From: Megaleporinus macrocephalus | Lineage: Eukaryota; Chordata; Actinopteri; Characiformes; Anostomidae | Reading direction: 5' to 3' | Length of the DNA stretch: 64,000 bases | NCBI GenBank assembly: GCA_021613375.1 | Contig: CM038715.1 | Location: forward strand, 4,460,378-4,524,377 | Part shown: in pieces, positions 12,468 through 46,063 of the stretch | How the letters are laid out: each line of letters opens with the position of its first letter | Position numbering within the stretch: the first letter of the stretch is position 1 | Translations under genes and position numbers: made by a program | Notes under the pieces: model-generated | What the model was told of the DNA's origin: nothing | Seen by the model: the letters and a program-made list of their open reading frames with translations, nothing else | The model's database searches: none

Positions 12468-13808
12468 GGTGCGTCCGAAATTTCCTACTAGTCAGTAGGT
12501 ACTAGATTAGAGTCAGTACGTATTGCTTGAGCGTCAGACTAGTAGGTAATTTCAGTAGGTGAATTTTAGTACCACACAATCTCAGATGTACTACGTCCAC
12601 CATATTACCAGCGTCCTGTGACGCAAGACGTCAGACCACCACCGTAAAAGTCCTGATATTCATTAAAAGCTCGTTTACTGACAGATTTAGACTTTTAGTG
12701 ACTCTGATCTGTGTTTTTATCTGATTATGTATCAGACGGTGTGGAGCTGTAGATCAGAGAAGATGAAACGGGAGGAATGTAATCATTGTTTATCTCAGCA
12801 GTAACTTCTGTGGCGGCAGTTCACTAGCCGTAGCTACGTACACACAGCCGACGTTCAGCTTTAAACAGTTTATTTACTCCACTTTGAATTCATCCGCGGC
12901 TCCAGGTGAATCATGGGATACACAGTGTGCTGTGTTCACCTACATAAAAATGGCTGCTGATACAGGAGGTCATCCGGTACCGTTCACCTACTACTCAATA
13001 CCTACTGAGTATTCAGACATACTAGCCACGCTCGCCTACTGATTTACTACTGAGTATTCAGACATACTAGCCGCGCTCGCCTACTGATTTACTACTGAGT
13101 ATTCAGACATACTAGCCACACTCGCCTACTGATTTACTACTGAGTATTCAGACATATTAGCTGCGCTCGCCTACTAATTTACTACTGAGTATTCAGACAT
13201 ACTAGCCACGCTCGCCTACTGATTTACTACTGAGTATTCAGACATACTAGCCGCGCTCGCCTACTGATATACTACTGAGTATTCAGACATACTAGCCGCG
13301 CTCGCCTACTGATTTACTACTGAGTATTCAGACATACTAGCCGCGCTCGCCTACTGATTTACTACTGAGTATTCAGACATACTAGCCGCGCTCGCCTACT
13401 GATTTACTACTGAGTATTCAGACATACTAGCCGCGCTCGCCTACTGATTTACTACTGAGTATTCAGACATACTAGCCACGCTCGCCTACTGATTTACTAC
13501 TGAGTATTCAGACATACTAGCCACGCTCGCCTACTGATTTCACTACTGAGTATTCAGACATACTAGCCGCGCTCGCCTACTGATTTACCTACTGAGTATT
13601 CAGACATACTAGCCGCGCTCGCCTACTGATTTACTACTGAGTATTCAGACATACTAGCCACGCTCGCCTACTGATTTACTACTGAGTATTCAGACATACT
13701 AGCCGCGCTCGCCTACTGATTTACTACTGAGTATTCAGATATACTAGCCGCGCTCGCCTACTGATTTACTACTGAGTAGTAGGTAAGTAGGAGATTTTGG
13801 ACGCACCT
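12467..13808. mobile_element. Inverted-repeat DNA element carrying a 45-bp minisatellite, copy 1
   Basis: The left terminus is AGGTGCGTCCGAAATTTCCT and the right terminus, reverse-complemented, is AGGTGCGTCCAAAATCTCCT. It sits inside a CA tract (CACACACA left, ACACACAC right), so the target duplication cannot be resolved. About 530 bp of unique sequence (12467-13000) is followed by roughly 17 tandem 45-bp units up to the right end. There is no transposase. A second, end-degraded copy lies at 60932-62066. Confidence 0.8.
13000..13790 (+). repeat. 45-bp minisatellite (about 17 units)
   Basis: The unit contains 'actgagtattcagacatac' followed by 'tagccRcgctcgcctactga' and 'tttact'. The period is exactly 45, since lines 180 bp apart repeat in register. 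Units differ mainly at a CpG site (ccgcg or ccacg) and by single-base insertions. Confidence 0.95.
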
Positions 13809-14650
13809 ACACACACCCTCATGCTCGCGCGCACACACAACAATCATTACACACACCTGTTATCCATTACAGCTCACAGCGGTGGCTCATTAGCACAGCC
13901 CATATAACCCCACCTAGCACTGCATTCAGCGTGTGGTGTTGAATGTAGCAACATCTTAACTCTGACGTTGTCACAAGCCAGTGTCTAGCCGGCTTCCCAT
14001 TAGGTCCAGTTAAAGCCTATTCTCCACAGCAGGGTCCTGCCGTCCTCCCTGGAGCCCTCAAGGCCACTGGACTCGCCGATCTGCCTGAACACTCACCTCC
14101 TGTCTTCTGAGCTCACTCCTGGTGTCTCTTCTTCATGGGTCTCCACACTGTGAGGTTTGATTGGTCATCGGACATTGTGTTTGTGCTCGCACCCTGAAGC
14201 GAGCTTTCCTCAGTTGACTTTGAAGAGAATATGTTCCTACGCTCTCTCTGGGGTTGGAGAGAGTGGTGAAAACCCCCACAGGGACCCTCTCCTGGCAGGC
14301 TCCGCAATGACACAAGGAATAACCTCGATTTGTTTGAACTGTCCAGACAGGACCTAGTTTCTGGTTTTCTCCCAGAGCTCGAGGGGCAACTCCGCATTCC
14401 ACTGCTCAAACAGGAGATCTTAAACTGGAGTCATCGGGGCTCAGTGTCTATCATCAGTGAGTACACCAACACCACCTAACCCACCTGCTCCAGTAGCCGC
14501 TCCCCCAGGCTGCCTCAGACTCCAGCTCACCTGGTCTCCCAGGACTCCCTCGTCTGCTGGCTCCGCTCTGTGTTTTGTGTCTACATTTCATACCCTTGTT
14601 TGAGTTAATAAAGCCTTGCATATGGATCATAACGGCATGTCTGAGTCTGA
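13809..14650 (+). other. Unclassified GC-richer segment, possible retroelement remnant
   Basis: The segment is clearly richer in GC than its surroundings. It ends with a polyadenylation-like 'gttaataaagccttgcat' (about 14604), as LTR or SINE-like tails in fish often do. Overlapping short frames on both strands show no recognisable gag, protease or RT motif. I cannot name it. Confidence 0.3.
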
Positions 14651-15837
14651 ATTGATACATGGAGATCTTATTACTGGTAATTAAAAACAGAAGAAACTGT
14701 GCACGCCAATAGTTTGAGTAATGGAATAAAAATAAGGGCTAAAAATTCATAGAACACAACTGTAGCACACTTTTTCTTCAAACCCTGATTGAGATATTGA
14801 AAACTCTAAGGATACTGACTTCCTGTGACCTTTAGTAAGGACCTTTATAGGGCCATAAGCCGAGCAGCTAGGCCATTATGAATGTGAACAGTAGGATTAG
14901 TGGCTACTAAGCAGTGGGTGTTACGTATGGTGCTAAACTTGCGCTCATAAACATTAGAAAGAGGATCACTGACACCCTATCTAATCACATCTGCCATGGA
15001 ATGGGAAGTAGACGATTCAGGATAGAACACGAGAGATGCGGACTAAGCAAGGGATGCACATGAGATTTATTTTTCCAAATGCCAACAATTGTCAGTGTAA
15101 AAATAGCCATTCTCTGTGCTCCGTGTGATGTGACAGCAAAGGAATGCATTCCATGACTTCAGTGAAGATTTGTGACAAATACAGGGGCAGACAGGTGAGA
15201 TTACATGATTTGTACTGAACTGAGTGGAATGTACTGGTTTTAACAACTAATAAAAACAGCCAAAGAGTTGTTGTTGTTGTTCCTTTTCATTATACAATTT
15301 ACATGCATTTACATAATTACATAGTTAGATAATTAAGAGCATTTCATTAACATTCCGCATCGCCAGGAGACTGCATACTTAAAGCTTCCAGTTTATATGT
15401 CAAATATGTAACCCTTTAGACTCCAGCCCTCTGGGTCTCCCTGTAATGACTATAATGGGTGAATCCTGGCAGGAAACAGAGGAACTGCAAGGACTTTCAG
15501 CACAAACATCATATGCAACACACACAACCAACCCTACCCTGCACCACCACGCTGCCTACAAACGTTTCAGGCTTTAAAAAAAATTCCTTTCAGTGATAAA
15601 TACCCTGATGACACCAAAACTTAGCCATAGCATAATGAGGTATGTTGTTTGTCAGATACGAAGACAGAGAAGTTCACCTAGACAGCAGTGATATGAAAGT
15701 AAGTTGTTTAATGATGTATTTCATGGTTAGTGTAGATTATGTGCTGTATTAATATGCAAATTCCAAGTTCACATTCCAAGTGAAATAACTTTGGTTTATA
15801 GTTATCCATAGTTATGTAGATAAACATGACTCTATAT
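14651..15837. other. Intergenic stretch, nothing recognised
   Basis: AT-rich sequence without supported genes or repeat ends. Confidence 0.5.
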
Positions 15838-16530
15838 CAGAGGTCACTAACAGGCGCTCGTCCAGTCTGGACCCAAACTGATAAACTCCTGAGAATTGGG
15901 GCTTACATTTGACAGTGTTTATTTTAAACGGTGGAGCTTTTCTTGTCTTTACGGTATACGGGTTTTGCGGCGCAGTAAACTCACAGACCAACCACATGTA
16001 TTGTAAGATCACCAAAGGCTCCTCAGTCAATCAGATCTGTGCAGATAAGGAAGAGTGCGGCAAGCACACACAGGCGAGGTACGAAGCGAGAAGCAGTAGT
16101 CGGAGAATAAAGCGAAAAAAAAAACAGAAATGTCTATGGTGAAAACCGCTTTTCAACCAGTAATGGAGAGACATATATGTTTATTCTTCCCACAGACAGC
16201 TCAAGAAGCTGTACCTTTTATTTACTTTTTCTATAAGTAAACACTTTAAGATGTTCTTTTTTCAAAAGCATTCTTTTTTTTAATGTAGACCTTTTTAGCA
16301 TTTAAAATAATAAATATAGTTGAAATATACTGAACGGTATTTGTAATTTGGTGTATCTTTCAGTTGCCAATGACATAAAATGCTAATAGAAATGCTAGGC
16401 TACTTAAGTATATAGGATATAGTTATGGCTATACAGTATATGAATCATAACACAAGACGGTCATAACACAAACACGGTCCGGACCTTGGCCTGAGGAAAT
16501 TCCCTCTAACTGGAACTTAATGAGTTTTAA
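15838..16530. mobile_element. hAT-like foldback element, partial copy
   Basis: Starts CAGAGGTCACTAACAGGC and follows the left arm of 2241-3639 through 'cggtggagcttttcttgtct' and 'tttagcatttaaaataataa' to the 'ggtccggaccttggcctga' centre. The right arm is missing. The frame at 15909-16142 is the counterpart of 3332-3538 on the other element and is not a gene. Confidence 0.7.
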
Positions 16531-16575
16531 TTAAATACCCCTGCTATATATGTATCAGCTACAACAGCTAGCTTA

Positions 16576-18076
16576 TGGAGGGAGATTAGTCTCAAAACAC
16601 CTGACAAAGGTGTAAAAGATAATTCACTAATAAATATATCCCAGTCTGTGTCTCACAGCTCGCTATTTGTAAAAATTATGTTGAATTTATGATTACACAT
16701 TTTTTTTATAGATGCATTATAATTTATATGTGAAAATGAACATTTGTCTGTATTTTCATTGCATATTTTTGAAACGACGACTCTTTATTTAGAAAGTGTT
16801 GAATCTGCATTTGTGGATCAAATGGATTTTGAGACTTTTGTTTCGTGTTTCTAAACAAGATCCACACACAAATGCAGCTCCATTCACAAATGTGGCGAAC
16901 CAACACACTAGGGGGCGCTGCTGGGTTTGGCGGAATTGTGTAAGAGAATAAGAAGCAGCACAGAGGTGGAAAGAAGCAGCGAGTCGGATGGGTAATAAAC
17001 TAAACGGGCTATTTTTAAACTGGTTAAACTGGTTTAGTGGAGCTGATTGGCCAACTTCATCAGTTAACGGGTGTTGTGCCAGAATCCGATTCCCAACCAG
17101 AATCCAACTCCCCACCCAAATTCAACTCCAACGAGAATCCGACTCCCAACCAGAATCCGACTCCCAACCAGAATCTGACTCCCAACCAGAAACCGACTCC
17201 CAACCAGAATCTGACTCCCAACCAGAATCCGACTCCCAACCAGAATCCAACTCCCCACCCAAATTCAACTCCAACGAGAATCCGACTCCCAACCAGAATC
17301 CGACTCCCAACCAGAATCTGACTCCCAACCAGAAACCGACTCCCAACCAGAATCTGACTCCCAACCAGAATCCGACTCCCAACCAGAATCCGACTCCCCA
17401 CCCGAATCCGACTCCCAACCAGAATCCAACTCCCCACCCAAATTCAACTCCAACGAGAATCCGACTCCCAACCAGAATCCGACTCCCAACCAGAATCCGA
17501 CTCCCAACCAGAATCTGACTCCCAACCAGAAACCGACTCCCAACCAGAATCTGACTCCCAACCAGAATCCGACTCCCAACCAGAATCCGACTCCCAACCA
17601 GAATCCGACTCCCCACCCGAATCCGACTCCCAACCAGAATCCGACTCCCAACCAGAATCCGACTCCCCACCCGAATCCGACTCCCAACCAGAATCCGACT
17701 CCCAACCAGAATCCGATTTCCAACCAGAATCCGACTTCCAACCAGAATCCGACTCCCAACCAGAAACCGACTCCCAACCAGAAACCGACTCCCAACCAGA
17801 ATCCGATTTCCAACCAGAATCCGACTTCCAACCAGAATCCGACTCCCCACCTGAAACCGACTCCCAACCAGAATCCGACTCCCCACCCGAATCCGACTCC
17901 CAACCAGAATCCGACTCCCAACCAGAATCCGATTTCCAACCAGAATCCAACTCCCAACCCGAATCCGACACCCAACCAGAATCCGATTCCCCACCAGAAT
18001 GGTGATGTGATGTCCGTGCAATTTGTGAATTATCTTTTACACATTTGTCAGGTGTTTTGAGACTAATCTCTCTCCA
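16576..18076. mobile_element. 1.5-kb inverted-repeat element bounded by TA, filled by an 18-bp minisatellite
   Basis: Near-perfect terminal inverted repeats of about 53 bp begin TGGAGGGAGATTAGTCTC on the left and TGGAGAGAGATTAGTCTC on the right (reverse complement), and continue through 'aaaacacctgacaaa' and 'gtaaaagataattcac'. TA flanks both ends (16574-16575 and 18077-18078), as expected for Tc1/mariner-type insertion. The interior is 450 bp of unique sequence followed by the 17083-18000 array. There is no transposase. Confidence 0.8.
17083..18000 (+). repeat. 18-bp minisatellite (about 51 units)
   Basis: The unit is 'aatccgactcccaaccag' with variants (ccccaccc, gaaaccgac, gatttccaac) and a larger repeated block containing 'ccaaattcaactccaacgag'. 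The unit length is a multiple of three and lacks stops in several frames. This creates long artificial open frames on both strands, for example 17122-18021 minus with hexapeptide GSRILV. Confidence 0.95.
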
Positions 18077-18078
18077 TA

Positions 18079-19510
18079 GGTACATGTCAGTACAATCTCT
18101 TTAAATAGTAAAATAACTAATAACCCTGTGAATTTTTAGACATTAGCCCTTTAAAAACACTTCAGCAACAATCTAATCAAATAATATATCTCAATAATTT
18201 AACTTGGCTAGCCAAAGTGGTCTTATTCATGTCAGTGTAGCTTCATTGAGTAGTTTCATTGTTCGATATGAAGTAAGGCAAAAGAGCACACACGACTAAC
18301 CAACAAGTCTGCACGCATCCAAACTGTTTTCATTCTCTATTAATTTACTTTGTATTCATAATTTCTGGGCTATAAAACACGTTTGCATGCTTGCATAAGA
18401 CAGTGTTCGTGGCAGTAACCCAAAAAAGTGTCTCTGAATGCTAATAAGATGAATTACAGCCAAGGTGCAAAACACAGGGGGTCCTGAGGGTGCCTGCTCT
18501 CCCAATTAACCTCATAGGCCTTGTGACTGTCTCCAAAACAAAACTCTGAATTAAACTTATCATCATGCTGTTCGTTACACAAAAATAGAGGCTCAAAGGT
18601 CTTTGTTTAGGTGCTTCAGCCGCAGTCAGCGAGCATCTGTCTTTGGTATTCTTAACTAACTAAATAAAGATACAGCACTGGTCTGCCTCTGGGTGGTGCT
18701 GTAGCAAATTAAGCCACCCAGTTGGTCCTTTGTAGCCTAGCAACTGTAAGTATGTACAATATGCCATACCTTAATTGTAAATCTGCACACTACCAAACAA
18801 GAAAAAGACTGAAGCAACACTTAAATTAAATATTTGCTGCTACTGAAGCATCAGCACCCTTACAGCAAGTAAGTTAGCAGCCAGCCAACATGGAACCCCT
18901 TAATACCCATTATTTCACATACAGGTTAGAGCAGCAGTATAAACAACCAACCTTTATAAAAGTAACTACAGGACTAAACAGCTTTAGTATGTACTTATTT
19001 GTATCTCTGTGTTTTATAACAGTAGTGATTAGTTATGAATTATTCCAAACTATATTTGTGAAGTTTGATGCCATTGCTGAGAGGAGCTGTCCCTTGGAGA
19101 GCTTTACTGATGTCAAGGTTTGATATGATTATCTTACAACTTTATATTGGTTTTCAATTTTAAAATATTAATTAATGCATCTGTACTTGCCCTAATTCAG
19201 CATTCCTCAATAAAATTGAGTAAACCTTTGAATTTCATTGCCTGTTTCACTACAGTCCTGAACTGACAGCTCTGAGTTGATGTCTATTCCTTGGTTTCAG
19301 TTTCATATTAAAAAGATGATACTCACCTTTAAATGAAAATTTTTCCAGGGTTTATAAATATATTTATTTTAAATCAGTAATCAAACTGAAATTATGCACA
19401 ATGCACAACTGTGTTTGAGAATATTAGCCTACCATGGTCTAGAGGGTTGAAGGAAGACTGTAAAACCTTTTCATCAAATTTAAACCATAATGCATATCCA
19501 GTTTCACATA
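18079..19510. other. Intergenic stretch, nothing recognised
   Basis: AT-rich sequence. The short frame at 18890-19123 has no recognisable homology or splice context. Confidence 0.5.
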
Positions 19511-20019
19511 CACTACCGCTCAAAAGTTTGGGATCACAGTGAAATGTTCTTGTTTTAATGGAGTATCTTCTTCCTTAACACAACAATGGACTGACGGGTC
19601 TCTAAAGAAAGTTGTTTCTTTCTGGTCATTGTGAGTCGGTCAGCAAGCCATCAACTGCTGATCTTCAGATACTAAACTAACCTAGAATGTTGTTCTCCCT
19701 TTTATACTCACTTATTAGTAGAATGTTTTTCAGCTGTGCACCACAATTGAGCAAGAGTGTCCTAACAACCAATTAGTCCAATAACATCCTTAACTTGGAT
19801 TGGCGGCCGTACCAGGAGATTTAGACAGAGGACTGAGAATTACTGATAATAGGACTATATGCAAAATAAGCCTCTATACAAAAAAAGATACTAAAAAAAA
19901 AAATTTTAATTCTTCAAAAATCATCTGATACACTTACATTAATTGTGAAATGGACAATATTGTTTGTGAAGTACATGAAATGAAATTCTAAAGTGATCCT
20001 AAACTTTTGAGCGGTAGTG
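19511..20019 (+). mobile_element. Tc1/mariner-type MITE, copy 1
   Basis: The ends are inverted repeats: left CACTACCGCTCAAAAGTTTG, right (reverse complement) CACTACCGCTCAAAAGTTTA. TA flanks both ends (19509-19510 and 20020-20021). The interior 'actgacgggtctctaaagaa' is shared with copies at 31470-31957 and 42736-43254. It is 509 bp long and non-coding. Confidence 0.9.
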
Positions 20020-20021
20020 TA

Positions 20022-20690
20022 CAAACATATAATTATTTTCATGTAGAGTTCAGAATCTTTTAGAATCTTTATAGAACATCTCTGCTTTTTAAATATAAAA
20101 CTACAAAAAGCTTTGGTTATTGTCGCTGACAACTCCACCCACTAAGGGTTAATCCTGATGCTTACCCAAACAGATGGAACATATGATACGTTTTTAATTA
20201 GGATTCTGTGATTTATGGTATGTCAAAAATGACAACAAGTAATTTACTGAAACCTGCATGTGAGATATTCATTACTGGTGCATATGGCACATGTTCCATA
20301 TCTACTATAAGGTTGCATGGGTAGATACAGTACTTATCAGTCCAAGGTTATTAAGTACAAGAAGAGAACATCAGAAGAATTAATCAGTGTGACACGGTGT
20401 GAAACCCTCTGATGTGACCTTCACTTTGAACCAACATAACTTGCTAAGACTGGATGATGAGCCTGGACTTGCGTGGATCCTCTGAGCAAAGAGCTGCAGG
20501 AGAACATGCAGCAGGAGAACATGGAGGACTGGTGCAGATCGTTGTGATCCCACAGCAGAACATCAGGCATATGTACATGTTGTACCAGTTCCAAAACGTT
20601 CTGTAGATGGGTGTCCTTGCCGCTAGTGTCTCTCGCTTATAGAAATCGCTCTTTCCTGTTTATATTTTCTTCCCACTGCTTTGGGGGGCA
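20022..20690. other. Upstream region of ldb3
   Basis: Non-repetitive sequence leading into the promoter. No separate gene is seen. A 'gcaggagaacatg' is tandemly doubled near 20500. Confidence 0.5.
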
Positions 20691-20860
20691 CTTTGCCCAA
20701 TGAGTGGATGGCCGCAGGGGGGCAGAATGAAAAAAAAAATGTGTTGGCCTAAGAAGCGGCTATATTCGCCCTGTGAATCATAGGGGCTTGGTATCCGGGG
20801 GTGTCCCCTTACACACCATATAAGGGCCCCAAGGACTAGAGTGCTATCGCTTTCTGCAGT
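20690..20860 (+). promoter_or_regulatory. Candidate ldb3 core promoter
   Basis: GC-richer block just upstream of the first coding exon. A CArG/TATA-like element lies at 20816-20825 and there are no upstream exons. If CATATAA works as a TATA box, transcription would start near 20845-20855, giving a 5' untranslated region of about 400 nt in the same exon as the ATG. The transcription start is inferred, not seen. Confidence 0.45.
20816..20825 (+). promoter_or_regulatory. CArG box (SRF site) overlapping a TATA-like sequence
   Basis: CCATATAAGG matches the serum response factor consensus CC(A/T)6GG exactly. SRF sites are characteristic of striated-muscle promoters (known), which suits a Z-disc gene. 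Whether it is used as TATA, CArG or both is not decidable from sequence. Confidence 0.55.
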
Positions 20861-21257
20861 GGGGGGCTATTCTTAGGCTGTCTGTCCAGGCCATCCGCGC
20901 AGGCAAGATCTCTCCTCTTTCTGTTTTCCAACTCTTTTTCTGATTGATTTTGTTGGCGCAGACAAGGGTGTGGTTAATCTATTGGTCACCTTAATGTTGG
21001 CATGTTAGAAGGGGTGGGCTTTCTTTTCATTAGGATAGATTGGTTGTCTTGTGTCCAGTGCTGACAGCGATTTTGTTGACTGGCCGTGCATCGCCTCGCT
21101 CACTCGTGCAATATTGCTGTCCGTTGTTGTTGTTATTGTGTTTTAGAGGCTCCTCGGCGCCTGCCCGTCCCCGGGTGTTCGTCCTCACTCCAGGGTGAAG
21201 AGCTACAAAGAAACAAAGGAGTTACTTGACCCAAGACGAGGCTGAACTCTCCACAAA

Positions 21258-42190
<20,933 letters not shown>

Positions 42191-42265
42191 GCATTACCTA
42201 CGAATGACAGACACGGGTTACTAAGGCAACAATCAACCAGGAGAAGAAGGAGGAGGCAGCGTGAT

Positions 42266-42271
42266 AATAAA
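42266..42271 (+). terminator. Polyadenylation signal AATAAA (proximal)
   Basis: AATAAA lies 76 nt after the stop codon of the short isoform. Confidence 0.35.
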
Positions 42272-42610
42272 GAGGTGGTAAAGGGAGGAGTATTGTAGTG
42301 ACTGCATTGTGAGTTAAAGCAGTAGATTAGTATATAAGAGATTACGAAAAGCTCTCCTTAGTGTTCCATGTTCATGTGTCAGTATGTCTAATGTATCTTC
42401 CTGCCCATAAGATAAGGCAGTGCTCTTTTCTTTTCTTCTCTTCTCTTTTTTCTTTTCTTTTCTTTTCTTTTGGCTGTTTATCCTAAATTAAAATGAATTG
42501 TTGATGTACAAAGACAAACTCTTAGAGAAACGTAAGAACGTGTATACTATGCAATGCACCGCCGTATCTCATGCAAACATATATTAATCAAATGTACTGT
42601 TATTAATGTG

Positions 42611-42616
42611 AATAAA
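42611..42616 (+). terminator. Polyadenylation signal AATAAA (distal)
   Basis: AATAAA followed about 45 nt later by 'ggtgttgtcagagtgtct', a GT-rich downstream element. It looks stronger than the proximal site. Confidence 0.5.
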
Positions 42617-42696
42617 ACATTATTTCTTTTATCCAAATCAACAATACAGGTGTTGTCAGAGTGTCTATATTCCTGGTATCATTTTTTTCTGGAATG

Positions 42697-42735
<39 letters not shown>

Positions 42736-43251
42736 CACTACCGCTCAAAAGTTAAGGATGATTTTAGAATTTCATTTCATTCAATTTTCATGCAATTCAC
42801 AAACAATATTGTCCATTTCACAATTAATTTAAGTGTATCAGATGATTTTTAAAGAATAAAAATGTTTGTATTAAAGTCTATTTTTGTATAGAGGCTTATT
42901 TTGCATATAGTCTATTATCAGTAATTCTCAGTCCTCTGTCTAAATCTCCTGGTACGACCACCAATCCAAGTTAAGGATGTTATTGGGCTAATTGGTTGTT
43001 AGGACACTCTTGCTCAATTGTGATGCACAGCTGAAAAACATTCTACTAATAAGTGAGTATAAAAGGGAGAACAACATTCTAGGTTAGTTTAGTATCTGAA
43101 GATCAGCAGTTGATGGCTTGCTGACCGACTCACAATGACCAGAAAGAAACAACTTTCTTTAGAGACCCGTCAGTCCATTGTTGTGTTAAGGAAGAAGATA
43201 CTCCATTGAAAACGAGAACATTTCACTGTGATCCCAAACTTTTGAGCAGTA

Positions 43252-43254
<3 letters not shown>
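42736..43254 (-). mobile_element. Tc1/mariner-type MITE, copy 3 (inverted)
   Basis: Full-length copy of 19511-20019 in reverse orientation. It is bounded on the left by TA (42734-42735) next to a (TA)n run at 42697-42730, and on the right by a second (TA)n run of over 80 bp (43256-43341). Confidence 0.9.

Positions 43255-43255
<1 letters not shown>

Positions 43256-43341
<86 letters not shown>
43256..43341. repeat. (TA)n microsatellite
   Basis: Uninterrupted TA dinucleotides directly after the MITE right end. Confidence 0.97.
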
Positions 43342-43346
<5 letters not shown>

Positions 43347-44289
43347 TGGGATGTAAATTATATTGAATACATATTCCCTCCACTATACATACAGACTTAT
43401 GTATATATAAGTATATGTATTCAGTCTGAGATACATATTGTAATGCAGTATTCAGAATGCAGTTACTTTTTACATTTTTGAGTCTTTAGAATAGTTACTC
43501 ACTAAAACAGAAGACGAAACATCATCAATGTTTGTTAATGAATAATTTTATTTATGTCAATATGTCATTGCATAACATGTAGCAATCATGCTTGTTAGAT
43601 AAAAAAGAAAGAGGCTTTTGATTAACTGCTTCTTTACAAACACTGATGATCCACCAAAGTCTGAGTAGACTGATAAATCTTGTTCTTGAGCTCTTTTGAG
43701 TGATGACCAATCTAATCTCCTCATGTTTGTGATTGATCTGCTCAGCATTTGTGCTGTACCAGACAGCGATGAGAGAGAAAAAGTAAAGTTAACATATCCA
43801 AATCATTTTCTTGTCCCAAACAGCAAAACACTGGAGGTAAAGTTTAAATAAACACCTATGTGTCTTACCAGTATGTATTACAAATGTATTCTGATTTCGT
43901 TACCTGTAGTGGAATATGTTACTGTATTTTGTCCAAGTCTGTGTAAGCACATATGAGGACATTGTTCAGAATAACAGAGCCCTTCAGAATGAGTGAGAAA
44001 GACCCCTGTGGTAAAGACCAGAAAAAACACCATGAAGACCACCAAAGTAGACCATGGGGTCACCAAAATTATAGATGCCAACTTAATGTCATAAAATGGT
44101 AAGTGCTTAAAAGTAATTCTATGTTCAGTTAAGACATAGAGTTGAGACCAAGAGTTTTTTTAATCTCTTGGGTGTGTTTGCTGTAATAAGAGCCCAAGTC
44201 CTGCAGAAAGAAATTAAGTATGTGCAAATATATTTATGGAGAAACACAAGCTACACGGTTGGCAGGATTTGGCATTGACATCATGCCAC

Positions 44290-44290
<1 letters not shown>
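43342..44290. other. Stretch without recognised gene
   Basis: AT-rich sequence. No LIM-type Cys/His codon pattern or good exon is seen here. Confidence 0.5.
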
Positions 44291-44328
<38 letters not shown>

Positions 44329-44329
44329 T

Positions 44330-44590
44330 CCATCCATTATCTGCCGCTTAATCCCAGCGTCACTGGGCGAAGGCGGGGTACACCATTGACAGGTTGCCAG
44401 TCCATCGCATGGCCAACACTCACTCACACCAGTTTAGAGTAAGGATCAACCTAACATGCATGTGTTTGGACTGTGGGAGGAAACCGGAGTACCCGGAGGA
44501 AACCCACTCAAACACGGAGAGAACATACACACTCCACACAGAACCACCCGGACCGGGAATCCAACCCAGATCATCTACTGTGAGGAGACA
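44330..44590 (+). repeat. Ubiquitous teleost interspersed repeat
   Basis: Contains the well-known string 'tttggactgtgggaggaaac' followed by 'cggagtacccggaggaaacc', plus 'ggttgccagtccatcgca' and 'catccattatctgccgctta'. These are widely seen in fish genomes. It is preceded by an (AAT)n run (44291-44328). Family class not assigned here. Confidence 0.8.
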
Positions 44591-45030
44591 GTGCTGACGA
44601 CTACACCACCATACTGACCACTACACCACCATACTAACCACTACACCACCATACTGACCACTACACCACCATACTAACCACTACACCACCGTACTAACCA
44701 CTACACCACCATACTAACCACTACACCACCATACTAACCACTACACCAACCACTACACCACCATACTAGCCACTACACCACCATACTAACCACTACACCA
44801 CCATACTAACCACTACACCAACCACTACACCACCATACTAACCACTACACCAACCACTACACCACCATACTAACCACCATACTAACCACTACACCACCAT
44901 ACTGACCACTACACCACCATACTAACCACTACACCAACCACTACACCACCATACTAGCCACTACACCACCGTACTAACCACTACACCACCGTACTAACCA
45001 CTACACCACCATACTGACCACTACACCACC
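44590..45030 (+). repeat. 20-bp minisatellite grown from the repeat's tail (about 22 units)
   Basis: The unit is 'ccactacaccaccatactaa', with some deleted units ('ccactacaccaa'). The same words form the normal 3' tail of this repeat family ('gctaaccactgcaccaccgt'-type), so the tail has been tandemly amplified. An (AAC)/(AAT)n run follows (45041-45090). Confidence 0.9.
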
Positions 45031-45599
45031 ATGCCGCCTAACAACAACAACAACACCAACAATAATAATAATAATAATAATAATAATAGTTCATAAGGGT
45101 CTAAGAATCTTGTGTAATACTCAGTATTGCAGACATGAAATTCCAGATTTTAGGTCAGAATTATATAATAAACCTGTCCACCACAGTCAGCAAGCTTAGA
45201 CTTGATCATAGTTAGATCTTCCAGACAAGGATCTAAAAACTCCAAATGCATATACAAACGCTTCAGTGATCACAGAATCGAGGTTCTGAGGCCCTTTCCT
45301 GAATAGAAGAGTCCACAGGTGGGGAACAATGGCCCTGGAGGTTATGGAGATGATTTTGTTTGTGTGGTCTCTTAATTACAAACACAGGTTCATTACTTCA
45401 TTGCCCTCCAGCCATTTAAAGAAAACTCCACCAGCCAAATATCTGCTCAGCAGCAGTCATAACCCGAGCAGTGATTATAATTATAATGTACTATCTAAAC
45501 AGCAATGTGCTTCAGTACCAAATAGTTAAAAGACTGAATGTAAATCTCGGTGTGTGAGCTTAGCAGCAGTCTGGTACATATGGTGCAATCCAGCAGCTC

Positions 45600-46063
<464 letters not shown>

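Larger units (their letters stand above)
42191..42640 (+). other. ldb3: ldb3 short-isoform 3' untranslated region (estimated)
   Basis: Contains two AATAAA hexamers and a pyrimidine-rich tract (42424-42470). The end is estimated from the second polyadenylation signal. Confidence 0.45.

Noticed and set aside
13000..13790. Possible CRISPR-like array
   Set aside because: The units are contiguous 45-bp tandem repeats without unique spacers, in a eukaryotic genome.
17122..18021. A 299-residue minus-strand open frame, and similar frames on both strands
   Set aside because: It is the translation of an 18-bp tandem repeat inside a transposon. Several frames are open simultaneously and none has start or splice context.
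1..20600. Searched for opn4 (melanopsin) exons, which precede LDB3 in mammals
   Set aside because: No opsin-like exon was recognised. The region is mostly repeats.
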